In this document: positions 24,085-31,653 of the stretch, one piece after another | How the letters are laid out: each line of letters opens with the position of its first letter | Position numbering within the stretch: the stretch's first letter is position 1 | Origin: Acholeplasmataceae bacterium UBA5769 | GTDB lineage: Bacteria > Bacillota_I > Bacilli_A > Acholeplasmatales > Acholeplasmataceae | NCBI GenBank assembly: GCA_002418725.1 | Contig: DIER01000020.1 | Span: 1-36,559 of the forward strand | Reading direction: 5' to 3' | Length of the DNA stretch: 36,559 bases | Program-made: the position numbers and the translations under genes | The notes under the pieces: generated by a model | The model's database searches: none | What the model saw: the letters and a program-made list of their open reading frames with translations, nothing else | Told to the model about the DNA's origin: nothing

Positions 24085-24112
24085 TTCAAAGGGTGCATAT
24101 TTATGTTATAAT
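24085..24112 (+). promoter_or_regulatory. Promoter of the TetR gene
   Basis: TTCAAA (24085-24090) and TATAAT (24107-24112) with a 16-base spacer. An inverted repeat GTAAC-ACATG-GTTAC at 24148-24162 in the leader could be an autoregulatory site and shares GTAA/TTAC arms with the ato operator. Confidence 0.55.
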
Positions 24113-24177
24113 GTGAATGCGTATGATACGATAAAAATAAATCATGGGTAACACATGGTTACATGAGGAGTCTTGAC

Positions 24178-24741
24178 ATGAGAGCAACAGAAAAGAAAAT
24201 TTTACTCGCAGCAACGAAACTGTTTTCAGAGTTTGGTTACTCCGGTGTTTCAACACGCAAAATCGCAGAAGTTGCAGGAGTCAATGAACTTACCATCTTC
24301 AGGGTTTATAAGTCAAAAAGTAATCTCTTGCAAGCGGTGATCAGATACTTTGCTTTTGAAGGTAACATTGTTGAAAAGATTGCACATGAGATTACAGGTA
24401 ACGTCAAGAAAGATATCCAAATTTTTGCGGATACGTACTATATGTTTTTGCAAAACAATATTAAAATGTATTTGATTCAGATAAGAGAAATTGATGAAGA
24501 AGGCTTGAAGTTTACCAACACGATTGACTACACAGCTTTCATGAAAGATTATTTTGTTAAAAAAGCTGAAGCTAAAGAGTTTTTTGGAGATCCTTATTTG
24601 GTTGCAACATCCATTGTATCGATGATCATGGGTATATTTACACTGAAGGTACATGCACCAACGATCTATAGTGATGCAGACCATAGGGAATTGATCAACC
24701 GATTTGTCAGAGATATCATCAGGCTATACTGTGAACAATAG
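24178..24741 (+). CDS. TetR/AcrR-family transcriptional regulator
   Basis: The ATG at 24178 is preferred: GAGGAG sits 7 bases upstream, whereas an in-frame ATG at 24163 overlaps that site. The 187-residue product has the TetR helix-turn-helix at about 5-50 (KKILLAATKLFSEFGYSGVS, then KIAEVAGVNELTIFRVYKSK) and an all-helical C-terminal ligand domain. The recognition helix reads NELTIFRVYKSK, with I and R where many relatives have GTLYYHFKSK. It lies directly upstream of the ato operon, separated by a terminator and an operator-bearing promoter, so it most likely represses atoDAEB until a short-chain acid, acyl-CoA or acetoacetate binds. Ligand is inference. Confidence 0.9.
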   Translation: MRATEKKILLAATKLFSEFGYSGVSTRKIAEVAGVNELTIFRVYKSKSNLLQAVIRYFAFEGNIVEKIAHEITGNVKKDIQIFADTYYMFLQNNIKMYLIQIREIDEEGLKFTNTIDYTAFMKDYFVKKAEAKEFFGDPYLVATSIVSMIMGIFTLKVHAPTIYSDADHRELINRFVRDIIRLYCEQ

Positions 24742-24766
24742 AACTGTTTAGGCAGTTCTTTTTTTT
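24740..24766 (+). terminator. Rho-independent terminator of the TetR gene
   Basis: GAACTG (24741-24746) pairs with CAGTTC (24753-24758) around a 6-base loop, followed by eight T. It separates the regulator from the ato promoter. Confidence 0.8.
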
Positions 24767-24779
24767 ATTTTAATTTTTA

Positions 24780-24793
24780 TGAAAACGCTTGTA
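24780..24793. promoter_or_regulatory. cre-like box over the ato -35
   Basis: TGAAAACGCTTGTA differs from the CcpA consensus TGNAANCGNWNNCA at one fixed position (T for C). It overlaps the -35 box TTGTAG, so bound CcpA would block the promoter, as expected for catabolite repression of acid use. Confidence 0.45.
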
Positions 24794-24817
24794 GATTTAA
24801 AATCTTTTTGATAGAAT
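24789..24817 (+). promoter_or_regulatory. Promoter of the ato operon
   Basis: TTGTAG (24789-24794) and TAGAAT (24812-24817) with a 17-base spacer, 47 bases before atoD. GAAAGGAAGG precedes the start codon. Confidence 0.6.
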
Positions 24818-24835
24818 GTAAGTAAGTGCTTACAT
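24816..24835. promoter_or_regulatory. Probable TetR operator of the ato operon
   Basis: ATGTAAG and CTTACAT are exact inverted arms with 6 bases between; the inner GTAAGTGCTTAC is also a palindrome. It starts at the end of the -10 box and covers the expected transcription start, the usual place for TetR repression, next to a TetR gene. Confidence 0.6.
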
Positions 24836-24863
24836 GTATAACTAAAAAGAAAGGAAGGTTTGG

Positions 24864-25514
24864 ATGAAGAAGAAAATCATTTCAAACGCGGAGTTTGTGG
24901 CAAAAATCCCAAACGGCGCAAGCATCATGGTAGGTGGTTTTATGAACATCGGTACTGCAGAATCAATCATTGATGAAATGCTAAAAACCGATGTTAAAGA
25001 CCTCACTATTATCTGCAATGATGCGGGTTTACCAGGCGTGGGAGTCGGTAAATTGATTGATGCAGGAAAAGTGAAGAAATTGATTGCTTCACATATCGGG
25101 CTAAATCCTGTGGCAGGAGCGAAGATGACATCTGGAGACATGGAAGTTGAACTCATTCCTCAAGGGACTTTAGCAGAGCGTATTCGTAGTGCAGGTGCAG
25201 GTTTAGGTGGCTTTTTAACACCAACCGGTATCGGAACCATTGTAGAAGAAGGAAAAGAAGTCATTGAAGTTGATGGTAGAAAATACATTTTAGAAAAACC
25301 ATTAAAAGCTGATTTCGCTTTCTTGTTAGGGCATGTGGTGGATAAAAAAGGAAATATCGTTTATAACAAGACGATTCGTAACTTTAATCCGTTGATGGCA
25401 ACTGCAGCAGAGTGTGTTGTTGTTTTAGCTAGAAAAGTTGTTGAGATTGGTGAGATCAATCCTGATCACATCATCACACCACACATTTTTGTAGATTATA
25501 TTGTGGAGGTCTAA
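24864..25514 (+). CDS. atoD: Acetate/acetoacetate (short-chain) CoA-transferase subunit alpha
   Basis: A 216-residue CoA-transferase family I alpha subunit with the CoA-binding GGFMNIGTAESIID segment near 25-38 and GAGLGGFLTPTGIGT near 110-124. Together with the beta subunit it moves CoA between acetyl-CoA (or another acyl-CoA) and acetoacetate or a short-chain acid. It heads the operon with beta subunit, permease and thiolase, the same four functions as E. coli atoDAEB. Control is likely by the TetR palindrome and cre-like box just upstream. Butyrate:acetoacetate transferase is an equally valid name; the exact acid is not visible from sequence. Confidence 0.92.
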   Translation: MKKKIISNAEFVAKIPNGASIMVGGFMNIGTAESIIDEMLKTDVKDLTIICNDAGLPGVGVGKLIDAGKVKKLIASHIGLNPVAGAKMTSGDMEVELIPQGTLAERIRSAGAGLGGFLTPTGIGTIVEEGKEVIEVDGRKYILEKPLKADFAFLLGHVVDKKGNIVYNKTIRNFNPLMATAAECVVVLARKVVEIGEINPDHIITPHIFVDYIVEV

Positions 25515-25518
25515 TGCT

Positions 25519-26169
25519 ATGAATCCAAAAGAACTCATTGCGAGACGTGTCGCAAAAGAATTAAAAGATGGTGATGTGGTTAACTTAGGTATCGGTTTAC
25601 CAACCATGGTCGCAAACTTTGTTGATCCTTCGATTGATATTACCTTCCAATCTGAAAATGGGATGCTCGGTTTAGCCGCTGCACCTTCCAAAGAAAATGA
25701 AGATTGGGATTTAACTAATGCAGGTGGCAAACCTGTGACCATGACAATAGGTGGTGTCTTCTTTGATAGCGCGACATCGTTTGGTATTATCCGTGGTGGT
25801 CACGTAGATGCAACTGTCTTAGGCTCGCTTCAAGTCGATGAAGAAGGAAATATCGCAAACTGGATTATCCCAGGGAAAATGGTTCCTGGCATGGGTGGTG
25901 CGATGGACTTACTCGTCGGTGCGAAGAAGGTTATTGTTGCGATGCAACATACCTCAAATGGTGAACACAAGATTTTAAAAAGATGTACCCTTCCTTTTAC
26001 TGCAGTCAAAGAAGTCAACATGATTGTCACAGAGCTTGCAGTGATGGAAATCACACCTAAAGGAATTCTCTTAACAGAAATTGCTCCAGGTGTAACGGTT
26101 GAAGAAGTACAACAAGCAACAGAAGCTACACTGATTATCAGTGAAAACTTAAAAGAAATGGACATTTAA
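25519..26169 (+). CDS. atoA: Acetate/acetoacetate (short-chain) CoA-transferase subunit beta
   Basis: The ATG at 25519 is chosen because GGAGGT lies at 25505-25510, 8 bases upstream; an in-frame ATG at 25501 would overlap the alpha subunit. The 216-residue product carries the catalytic Glu E46 in QSENGMLGL, which forms the glutamyl-CoA thioester, plus VNLGIGLPTMVANF near 21-34 and GKMVPGMGGAMDL in the middle. It starts 4 bases after the alpha stop. With AtoD it activates acetoacetate for thiolysis by the thiolase at 27565. Confidence 0.94.
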   Translation: MNPKELIARRVAKELKDGDVVNLGIGLPTMVANFVDPSIDITFQSENGMLGLAAAPSKENEDWDLTNAGGKPVTMTIGGVFFDSATSFGIIRGGHVDATVLGSLQVDEEGNIANWIIPGKMVPGMGGAMDLLVGAKKVIVAMQHTSNGEHKILKRCTLPFTAVKEVNMIVTELAVMEITPKGILLTEIAPGVTVEEVQQATEATLIISENLKEMDI

Positions 26170-26187
26170 AAAAAGGGAGAAAAAGAA

Positions 26188-27552
26188 ATGAAAAAACTGT
26201 TTGACAAGCTTACAGCTGGATCAGTAAAACTCGTTGAAAGATTTTTACCAGATCCCTACATTTTTGCGATTATTTTAACGTTCTTTGTTTTCATCGTTTC
26301 TATGATCGTCACAAAGTCTACACCACTTAACATCGTTGAAGCATGGTATGGTGGTTTCTGGACATTGTTAGCATTCTCAATGCAAATGGCAATGATTTTG
26401 GTTACAGGTACGATTTTAGCAACTGCACCTTTATTTAAAAAAGGTTTAGGTAAACTTGCTTCAATTCCTAAGAACAAAATTCAAGCAGTTGTGATTGTAT
26501 CCGTTATCGGTTTATTAGCATCCTTCGTTAACTGGGGATTTGGTCTTGTTATCGGCGCTATCTTTGCTAAAGAAGTAGCTAAGCGTGTGAAAGGCGTTGA
26601 CTACCCACTTTTAATTGCAGCAGCTTACTCAGGATTCCTGATTTGGCATGCGGGTATGTCAGGTTCAATCCCACTAACACTTGCAACAGGTGCAGCTAGC
26701 CTAGTCACACAAACCGGTGGTGTTGTCACATCAGCGATTCCAACAAGCGAAACCATATTCTCAACTTATAACTTGCTCATCGTTGGTATCATCATCTTAA
26801 CATTACCTATTTTATTAGCGTTAATGCATCCAAAAGCAGATAAAGTGAAGACTGTTGATCCTGCACTTTTAGAAGATGATCCTGTTGTTCCAATGAAAGA
26901 TAGAAAAGACATGACACCAGCTGAAAAACTAGAAAATAGTAAAATTATTAACTATGTTCTTGCAGCAATGGGCTTTACCTTCATCGTCTTATATTTCGTG
27001 AAGAATGGTTTCTTACTCAACTTAGACATCGTTAACTTTATTTTCTTATTTGCAGCGATTGCACTTCATGGTACACCAATCAACACCGTTCGTGCTGTAA
27101 GTTCTGCAGCGAAGAGCGTGGGTGGCATTTTACTACAATTCCCATTCTACGCAGGTATTATGGGTATGATGACCTATAAAGGTGCAACCAATAACTTGTC
27201 CTTAGCAGGCGCAATCTCAGATTTCTTCGTGAATATCTCCAATGCAACCACATTCCCATTATTCAGCTTCCTCTCTGCAGGTATCGTTAACGTCTTTGTT
27301 CCATCTGGTGGTGGACAATGGGCGGTACAAGCACCTATCATGATGCCAGCTGGTATGACTTTAGGTGTTGATGCAGCGAAAACTGCCATGTCAATTGCTT
27401 GGGGTGATGCATGGACAAACATGATTCAACCATTCTGGGCTCTTCCAGCGCTTGGTATTGCTAAGCTTGGTGCGAAGAATATCATGGGTTACTGTTTAAT
27501 CGTATTACTCTATTCTGGTATTATCATTGGTTTAGGATTACTCCTTTTCTAA
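26188..27552 (+). CDS. atoE: AtoE-family short-chain fatty acid permease
   Basis: A 454-residue membrane protein with about 10-12 helices. It matches the AtoE family from the first residues (LVERFLPDPYIFAIILTFFVF) through NWGFGLVIGAIFAKE, GFLIWHAGMSGSIPL and VFVPSGGGQWAVQAPIMMPA, with the conserved WGDAWTNMIQPFWALP near the C-terminus. Family members take up acetoacetate, butyrate or related acids with a cation. It sits between the CoA-transferase and thiolase genes with short gaps (18 and 12 bases), so transport, activation and cleavage are made together. AAAGGGAG precedes the start. Confidence 0.92.
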   Translation: MKKLFDKLTAGSVKLVERFLPDPYIFAIILTFFVFIVSMIVTKSTPLNIVEAWYGGFWTLLAFSMQMAMILVTGTILATAPLFKKGLGKLASIPKNKIQAVVIVSVIGLLASFVNWGFGLVIGAIFAKEVAKRVKGVDYPLLIAAAYSGFLIWHAGMSGSIPLTLATGAASLVTQTGGVVTSAIPTSETIFSTYNLLIVGIIILTLPILLALMHPKADKVKTVDPALLEDDPVVPMKDRKDMTPAEKLENSKIINYVLAAMGFTFIVLYFVKNGFLLNLDIVNFIFLFAAIALHGTPINTVRAVSSAAKSVGGILLQFPFYAGIMGMMTYKGATNNLSLAGAISDFFVNISNATTFPLFSFLSAGIVNVFVPSGGGQWAVQAPIMMPAGMTLGVDAAKTAMSIAWGDAWTNMIQPFWALPALGIAKLGAKNIMGYCLIVLLYSGIIIGLGLLLF

Positions 27553-27564
27553 GGGGGATCTATC

Positions 27565-28770
27565 ATGTCAAAAGTTTATATTGTTGCAGCCAAAAGAACC
27601 GCAGTAGGAAGTTTTTTAGGATCTTTATCACAAATGTCTCCTGCAGAATTTGGTGCGCACGTTGTAAAACAAATCATGGAGGATACCAAACTTGATCCAA
27701 GACTTGTCGATGAAGTGATTTCAGGTAATATTCTACCTGCTGGTCAAGGACAAGGTATTGGTAGACAAGTTGCCATTAAGGCAGGTTTCCCTGTTGAAGT
27801 TCCTGGTTATGCCATCAACATGGTGTGTGGATCAGGCATGAAGGCTATCATGGATGCTTATTTAAAAATCCAAGCAGGATGGGCAAATGTCATCGTAGCG
27901 GGTGGAACAGAATCCATGAGTCAAGCACCACATTTACTTCCAAGTAAAGGTAGAAGTGGTTATAAGATGGGCAATCTCGAAGTGATTGACCACATGATCT
28001 ATGATGCTTTAACAGACGCATATGATGGTATTCACATGGGCATTACTGCAGAAAATATCGCAGAAAAACACCACATCTCACGTGAAGAACAAGATGCGTT
28101 TGCCTATAACTCTCAAATCAAAGCGATTAAGTCGGTTGATGAAGGTCGTTTTGATAATGAAATCGTTGGTATTGAAGTGAAGATGGGTAAAGAAGTTGTG
28201 ATGTTTAATAAAGATGAGTATCCTAACCGGAAGACATCTTTAGAAAAACTAGCAACGTTAAGACCTGCTTTCAAAAAAGATGGTTCAGTCACTGCGGGTA
28301 ATGCATCTGGTATCAATGATGGTGCTGCATATGTCATGCTTGCGAGTGAAGAAGCAGTTAAAAAACACGGACTCACACCACTGGTTGAAGTGGTTGGTGT
28401 CGATCAAGCGGGTGTCGATCCAAAAGTGATGGGTTTAGGCCCTGTCGGTGCTGTTAAAAATGTTTTAAAGCGTACGGGTATGAAGTTAGATGATATCGGA
28501 TTATTTGAACTTAATGAAGCGTTTGCAGCACAAAGTCTCGGTGTGGTTAAAGAGTTGTCACAAGACCTTGGCGTCAACTATCAAGATATACTTGATCGCA
28601 CAAACGTCAATGGTGGTGCGATTGCCATTGGTCATCCCGTTGGTGCAAGCGGTGCTCGTATTACAGTCACCTTGATTCATGAGATGAAAAAAAGAGGAAC
28701 AAACCTTGGCTTAGCATCCTTATGTATTGGTGGCGGTATGGGTACAGCCATTATCCTTAAAAACGTATAA
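27565..28770 (+). CDS. atoB: Acetyl-CoA C-acetyltransferase (thiolase)
   Basis: A 401-residue thiolase with the full catalytic set: C88 in NMVCGSGMKAI, H357 in IAIGHPVGASGAR, and C387 in SLCIGGGMGTA; the ELNEAFAAQ block is near 310. It splits acetoacetyl-CoA into two acetyl-CoA, or runs the reverse condensation. In this operon the cleavage direction fits: acid uptake by AtoE, CoA transfer by AtoDA, thiolysis here. No hydroxyacyl-CoA dehydrogenase or crotonase is encoded nearby, so a butyrate synthesis role is less likely. A hairpin terminator follows directly. Confidence 0.95.
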   Translation: MSKVYIVAAKRTAVGSFLGSLSQMSPAEFGAHVVKQIMEDTKLDPRLVDEVISGNILPAGQGQGIGRQVAIKAGFPVEVPGYAINMVCGSGMKAIMDAYLKIQAGWANVIVAGGTESMSQAPHLLPSKGRSGYKMGNLEVIDHMIYDALTDAYDGIHMGITAENIAEKHHISREEQDAFAYNSQIKAIKSVDEGRFDNEIVGIEVKMGKEVVMFNKDEYPNRKTSLEKLATLRPAFKKDGSVTAGNASGINDGAAYVMLASEEAVKKHGLTPLVEVVGVDQAGVDPKVMGLGPVGAVKNVLKRTGMKLDDIGLFELNEAFAAQSLGVVKELSQDLGVNYQDILDRTNVNGGAIAIGHPVGASGARITVTLIHEMKKRGTNLGLASLCIGGGMGTAIILKNV

Positions 28771-28778
28771 AAAGCATG

Positions 28779-28807
28779 AAGAAGGCAAGTTTACTTGTCT
28801 TCTTTTT
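28779..28807 (+). terminator. Rho-independent terminator of the ato operon
   Basis: AAGAAGGCAAG (28779-28789) pairs with CTTGTCTTCTT (28794-28804, one G-U pair) around a 4-base loop, then TTT. Confidence 0.8.
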
Positions 28808-28817
28808 GTTTTCAGGG

Positions 28818-28846
28818 TTGACGATAAAACAATAAAAGGCTACAAT
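28818..28846 (+). promoter_or_regulatory. Promoter of the NifX-like gene
   Basis: TTGACG (28818-28823) and TACAAT (28841-28846) with a 17-base spacer. The predicted leader is about 125 bases long and holds a hairpin at 28931. Confidence 0.6.
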
Positions 28847-28930
28847 GAAATTGAAACGCAAGTATGCAACAAGAAAATCATCTTTAAAGTAACTATCCAG
28901 CACACGCTTAAGATAGATATTTGAATATGC

Positions 28931-28956
28931 AAAGGTATCCTAAAGGGGATTTCTTT
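28931..28956 (+). promoter_or_regulatory. Leader hairpin, possible attenuator
   Basis: AAAGGTATCC (28931-28940) can pair with GGATTTCTTT (28947-28956) with one mismatch and one G-U pair around 6 bases, and the right arm is T-rich. It lies between promoter and start codon, so it could end transcription early or hide the first AAAGGGG site. Weak evidence. Confidence 0.3.
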
Positions 28957-28979
28957 TCATGTTGGAAAAGGGGATAAAA

Positions 28980-29348
28980 ATGAGAGTATGTGTCGTAGGA
29001 AATGATGGTGTTGTCTCAACACATTTTGGACATTCCAATGAGGTCAGCTTGTATGAAGTGTATGGAAATCACTTTGATAAGCTTGAAACCGTACAAATCA
29101 TTGGACACGAACACGAAGGTGTTCCTCGGGTTGTTTGTTCTTTTGAACCAGATGTTATTATTTGCGGAAGTTTAGGAGAAAAAGCGAAGAAACGTTTTGA
29201 AGAACATGGTATTTCCATGATGACAGGCGCGAATGGACCGGTTGATCACGTAATGTCATTGTTTATCCAAGGGGTTTTAAAATCCGTTGAATCAACGTGC
29301 CAAGGTCATACACATGACGATGATCACGATTGTCACCATGATCATTAG
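28980..29348 (+). CDS. NifX/NifB-C-terminal-like (dinitrogenase cofactor family) protein with His-rich tail
   Basis: The ATG at 28980 is preferred, because the family begins right at the first strand (MRVCVVGNDGVVSTHFGHS) and AAGGGG lies 6 bases upstream; an ATG at 28959 would add 7 residues. The 122-residue product has the family's RNase H-like fold marks: VSTHFGHS near 12-19, EHEGVPR near 45-51, VIICGSLGEKAKKRFEEHGI near 62-81. The last 16 or so residues are rich in His, Asp and Cys (HTHDDDHDCHHDH), a likely metal-binding tail. Nitrogenase partners are absent, so a general metal or Fe-S carrier or regulator role is more likely than FeMo-co synthesis. It has its own promoter. Confidence 0.78.
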   Translation: MRVCVVGNDGVVSTHFGHSNEVSLYEVYGNHFDKLETVQIIGHEHEGVPRVVCSFEPDVIICGSLGEKAKKRFEEHGISMMTGANGPVDHVMSLFIQGVLKSVESTCQGHTHDDDHDCHHDH

Positions 29349-29382
29349 TATCTAGAAAATAAGACATAGAGGTGATTTTCAT

Positions 29383-30267
29383 ATGACATACCATATCACA
29401 CAATACCCAAAGAGTCATGCATATCATGAGACATTTTTTGAAGTGGTTTCATATATCAAAAAAAAGAATGATGATTTCCGTTTTTTAACATTTCATTGGA
29501 GTAGATTTGAATGGATGTTTGCCAGAGACTGTGTTAAAGATGAAGATGCAGATCAAATCATGATCTTTCGAGATCAAGAGCATAACATTTGTGGCATACT
29601 TACCTTTGAAGATCGTCCAGGCGTATGGTATGCCATCTATGATGAAGAACCCACACTAAAGGCATACATGATAAACTATTTTATTGAACACATGAAGGGC
29701 GAACTCGTCATTCCACATGATTTGATGATTCATACAATGCTCATGGACAAGGGTTATGAAAAAAAAGAGGGATGGTTTGATCCAATCTCTTATTTTGCAA
29801 AAGATGACATTCATGTACCTACATACGAAGGTTATACGTTTAAGTCCTTAGAAGAAGATTACAGACTCGATCAAGTACATCATGCCCTATGGCTTGGTTT
29901 TGACCATGGTCCAGAAATTACTTACACCGAACAAGAACTCAAAGATCGTCAAAGTATGACATCATCACCACATTTTAAAAAACGTTACACCTATGCAGCA
30001 CATCATGGAAATCATTATGTTGCATATGCAGGCATATGGTTTATCGAAGGTTCAAAGACTGCCTTGATTGAACCCGTAGCAACCGTACCAGCGCATCGCA
30101 GAAAAGGATTAGCACAAGTTTGTATTTACCACGCGATTTTGGCAGCTAGAAAAGATGGTGCTAAACATATTTTTGTGGGGTCACATACAAAATTTTATCA
30201 AGATATTGGTTTTAAATTATATGATGGAAGTTATTGTTATCAAACAAAAAAGAATAAGGAAAACTAA
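29383..30267 (+). CDS. GNAT-family N-acetyltransferase
   Basis: A 294-residue protein. The C-terminal half (about 150-285) is a GNAT domain with the acetyl-CoA loop in EPVATVPAHRRKGLAQVCIY (motif A, with RRKGLA as the Q/RxxGxG/A turn) and FVGSHTKFYQDIGFKLYD as the final strand. The N-terminal half (about 1-140) looks like a second, degenerate acetyltransferase-like domain without an acetyl-CoA loop. Acetyl acceptor unknown. GAGGTGAT precedes the ATG. It lies 34 bases after the NifX-like gene and may share its promoter. Confidence 0.82.
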   Translation: MTYHITQYPKSHAYHETFFEVVSYIKKKNDDFRFLTFHWSRFEWMFARDCVKDEDADQIMIFRDQEHNICGILTFEDRPGVWYAIYDEEPTLKAYMINYFIEHMKGELVIPHDLMIHTMLMDKGYEKKEGWFDPISYFAKDDIHVPTYEGYTFKSLEEDYRLDQVHHALWLGFDHGPEITYTEQELKDRQSMTSSPHFKKRYTYAAHHGNHYVAYAGIWFIEGSKTALIEPVATVPAHRRKGLAQVCIYHAILAARKDGAKHIFVGSHTKFYQDIGFKLYDGSYCYQTKKNKEN

Positions 30268-30271
30268 AAAA

Positions 30272-30297
30272 ATAAGGGCGACTAAAATCGCCCTTAA
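30272..30297. terminator. Bidirectional terminator between the GNAT and TrpR-like genes
   Basis: AAGGGCGA (30274-30281) and TCGCCCTT (30288-30295) form a perfect 8-bp stem with a 6-base loop. On the - strand it is followed by seven T; on the + strand the T-run starts a few bases later. Confidence 0.8.
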
Positions 30298-30590
30298 ATG
30301 TTTTTGTGAAGCCGTGATAAAGCAGTGATATAACCTTCAGCTCCATAGACCAAAGATTTATTTACACGTGAAATGGTTGCCGTTGATGCTGTCGTTTGAT
30401 CAACAATCGTATGATATGGGATTTTCTCATGAAGAAGTTTCGCTACCGCAAAGCGTTGACCCATGTCTGTGATTTCTTTAATGGTACAAACATCTTCTAA
30501 AAAACGCATCATTTCTTCTTTGGTTTTTAAGGTTAAGAAAGCCTCAAGCAATAAGTCAATTTCTGGATTGTAAAATTTGGGTTGATACAT
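30294..30590 (-). CDS. YerC/YecD-type TrpR-like transcriptional regulator
   Basis: The start at 30590 is chosen because AGAGGTGACTTCC directly precedes it on the - strand; a longer frame to 30650 runs through the promoter repeats. The 98-residue product matches the TrpR-like YerC/YecD family: LLLEAFLTLKTKEEMMRFLE, then EITDMGQRFAVAKLLHEKIPYHTI and the recognition helix TTASTATISRVNKSLVYG. Family members are small helical dimers; the tryptophan-binding role of TrpR is not established for them. Two copies of a 13-base repeat lie in its promoter. It is a single gene, convergent with the GNAT gene and divergent from psuK. Confidence 0.88.
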   Translation of the reverse strand: MYQPKFYNPEIDLLLEAFLTLKTKEEMMRFLEDVCTIKEITDMGQRFAVAKLLHEKIPYHTIVDQTTASTATISRVNKSLVYGAEGYITALSRLHKNI

Positions 30591-30607
30591 GGAAGTCACC
30601 TCTTTAA

Positions 30608-30644
30608 ATTTAGTATAGCATAGATTTAATGATTTAGTATAGCA
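30608..30644. repeat. Tandem 13-base direct repeats in front of the TrpR-like gene
   Basis: ATTTAGTATAGCA occurs at 30608-30620 and 30632-30644, 24 bases apart. On the - strand each copy contains TATACT, a -10-like box. They may be binding sites for the encoded regulator or tandem promoters. Confidence 0.5.
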
Positions 30645-30661
30645 AAGCAAATGACATCATC

Positions 30662-30698
30662 ATGATGAATGTGGGAAGAAAACAAGATTATTCATCAT
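30662..30698. promoter_or_regulatory. 9-bp inverted repeat upstream of the psuK promoter
   Basis: ATGATGAAT (30662-30670) and ATTCATCAT (30690-30698) are perfect inverted arms, 19 bases apart, just upstream of the psuK promoter. Operator or hairpin; no regulator can be named. Confidence 0.35.
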
Positions 30699-30700
30699 CA

Positions 30701-30728
30701 TTTAAGGATTCACTTCCTATGATATAAT
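30701..30728 (+). promoter_or_regulatory. Promoter of psuK-psuG
   Basis: A perfect TATAAT at 30723-30728, with a weak TTTAAG -35 16 bases upstream. Start codon 22 bases downstream with GGAGGTGA between. Confidence 0.55.
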
Positions 30729-30750
30729 GAAAGAAAATGGAGGTGAATTC

Positions 30751-31653
30751 ATGAATCAAGTCGTTGTCATAGGTGGTTCAGTGATTGACCTTTTTCTTTA
30801 CCCACACCAAAAGATGCATTTATACGATTCTAACCCAGGATACATGAAAAGATCTTTTGGAGGTGTCGGTAGAAATATCGCAGAAAATTTAGCACGACTA
30901 GGTATCGAAACCACATTGATTACCCCGCTTGGTAATGATCATTACCGAGAACTTATTTTAGAACAAGCCAAAGAGATAGGATTAAATGTCATTCCGATCG
31001 ACATCCATGAGACCCCACTTTATGTGTCTCTCATCGACGAAAAAGGTGAAGATTTGATTGGGGTTGCACTGATGGATGAGATAACGAAGGTGACGCATGA
31101 TCAAATCATGGCACATGAGAAACTTCTTGATCAGGCTAAGATTCTTGTGATAGATACCAATCTGTCCGAAGAGTTATTAGGTTATCTACTCAAGAAATAC
31201 AGACATAAAACTTATGTTGATGCGATCTCAGGACAAAAAGCGATTAAGTTAAAGACTTTTCTACCTTACATTCATACACTAAAAATGAACTTAATTGAAG
31301 CAAAGACGATTGCTGAGTTTGGTGATGATACCTTCGAAGGATTGGATAAGCTTGGACATTTTTTTATTGAAAAAGATGTACATGAGATTTTTATCACACT
31401 CGGTGAAAAAGGCGTTTATTTTGCCAATAAAGACGTGGCATTATGTCGATCATCCATTCCCATCAAGGTCATGAATTCAAATGGTGCGGGTGATGCATTT
31501 TTATCGGGTGTGATTTATGCAACGATTCATCAAAAAGATGTCATCTCATACGGTATTGCCAATGCATGCCTTAATCTAATCGATGAAAATGCTGTATCAA
31601 CTACACTCTCTCAAAAACAAATTGAAGAAACCATCAAGGAGCTAAATTTATGA
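30751..31653 (+). CDS. psuK: PfkB-family kinase, probable pseudouridine kinase
   Basis: The ATG at 30751 is chosen because GGAGGTGA sits at 30739-30746; an in-frame ATG at 30727 overlaps the -10 box. The 300-residue product has the PfkB/ribokinase start (VVVIGGSVIDLFL), SFGGVGRNIAENLARLG near 35-50, and the catalytic NSNGAGDAFLSG near 252-263 with the base Asp. Pseudouridine kinase makes pseudouridine 5'-phosphate from pseudouridine and ATP. The assignment is fixed by the next gene, a clear PsuG, with a 4-base ATGA overlap. No nucleoside transporter is adjacent, so the substrate may come from RNA turnover inside the cell or from an importer elsewhere. Confidence 0.88.
   Translation: MNQVVVIGGSVIDLFLYPHQKMHLYDSNPGYMKRSFGGVGRNIAENLARLGIETTLITPLGNDHYRELILEQAKEIGLNVIPIDIHETPLYVSLIDEKGEDLIGVALMDEITKVTHDQIMAHEKLLDQAKILVIDTNLSEELLGYLLKKYRHKTYVDAISGQKAIKLKTFLPYIHTLKMNLIEAKTIAEFGDDTFEGLDKLGHFFIEKDVHEIFITLGEKGVYFANKDVALCRSSIPIKVMNSNGAGDAFLSGVIYATIHQKDVISYGIANACLNLIDENAVSTTLSQKQIEETIKELNL

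Noticed and set aside
28845..28892. A 15-codon leader peptide (Lys/Arg-rich) before the NifX-like gene
   Set aside because: Its ATG overlaps the -10 box, so it would not be on the transcript from the visible promoter.
28727..28924. A 65-codon frame after the thiolase
   Set aside because: It starts inside the thiolase gene in another frame, passes through the ato terminator and has no ribosome site.
28980..29348. Nitrogenase cofactor assembly role for the NifX-like gene
   Set aside because: No nif genes are present, and stand-alone members of this family are common in anaerobes without nitrogenase.
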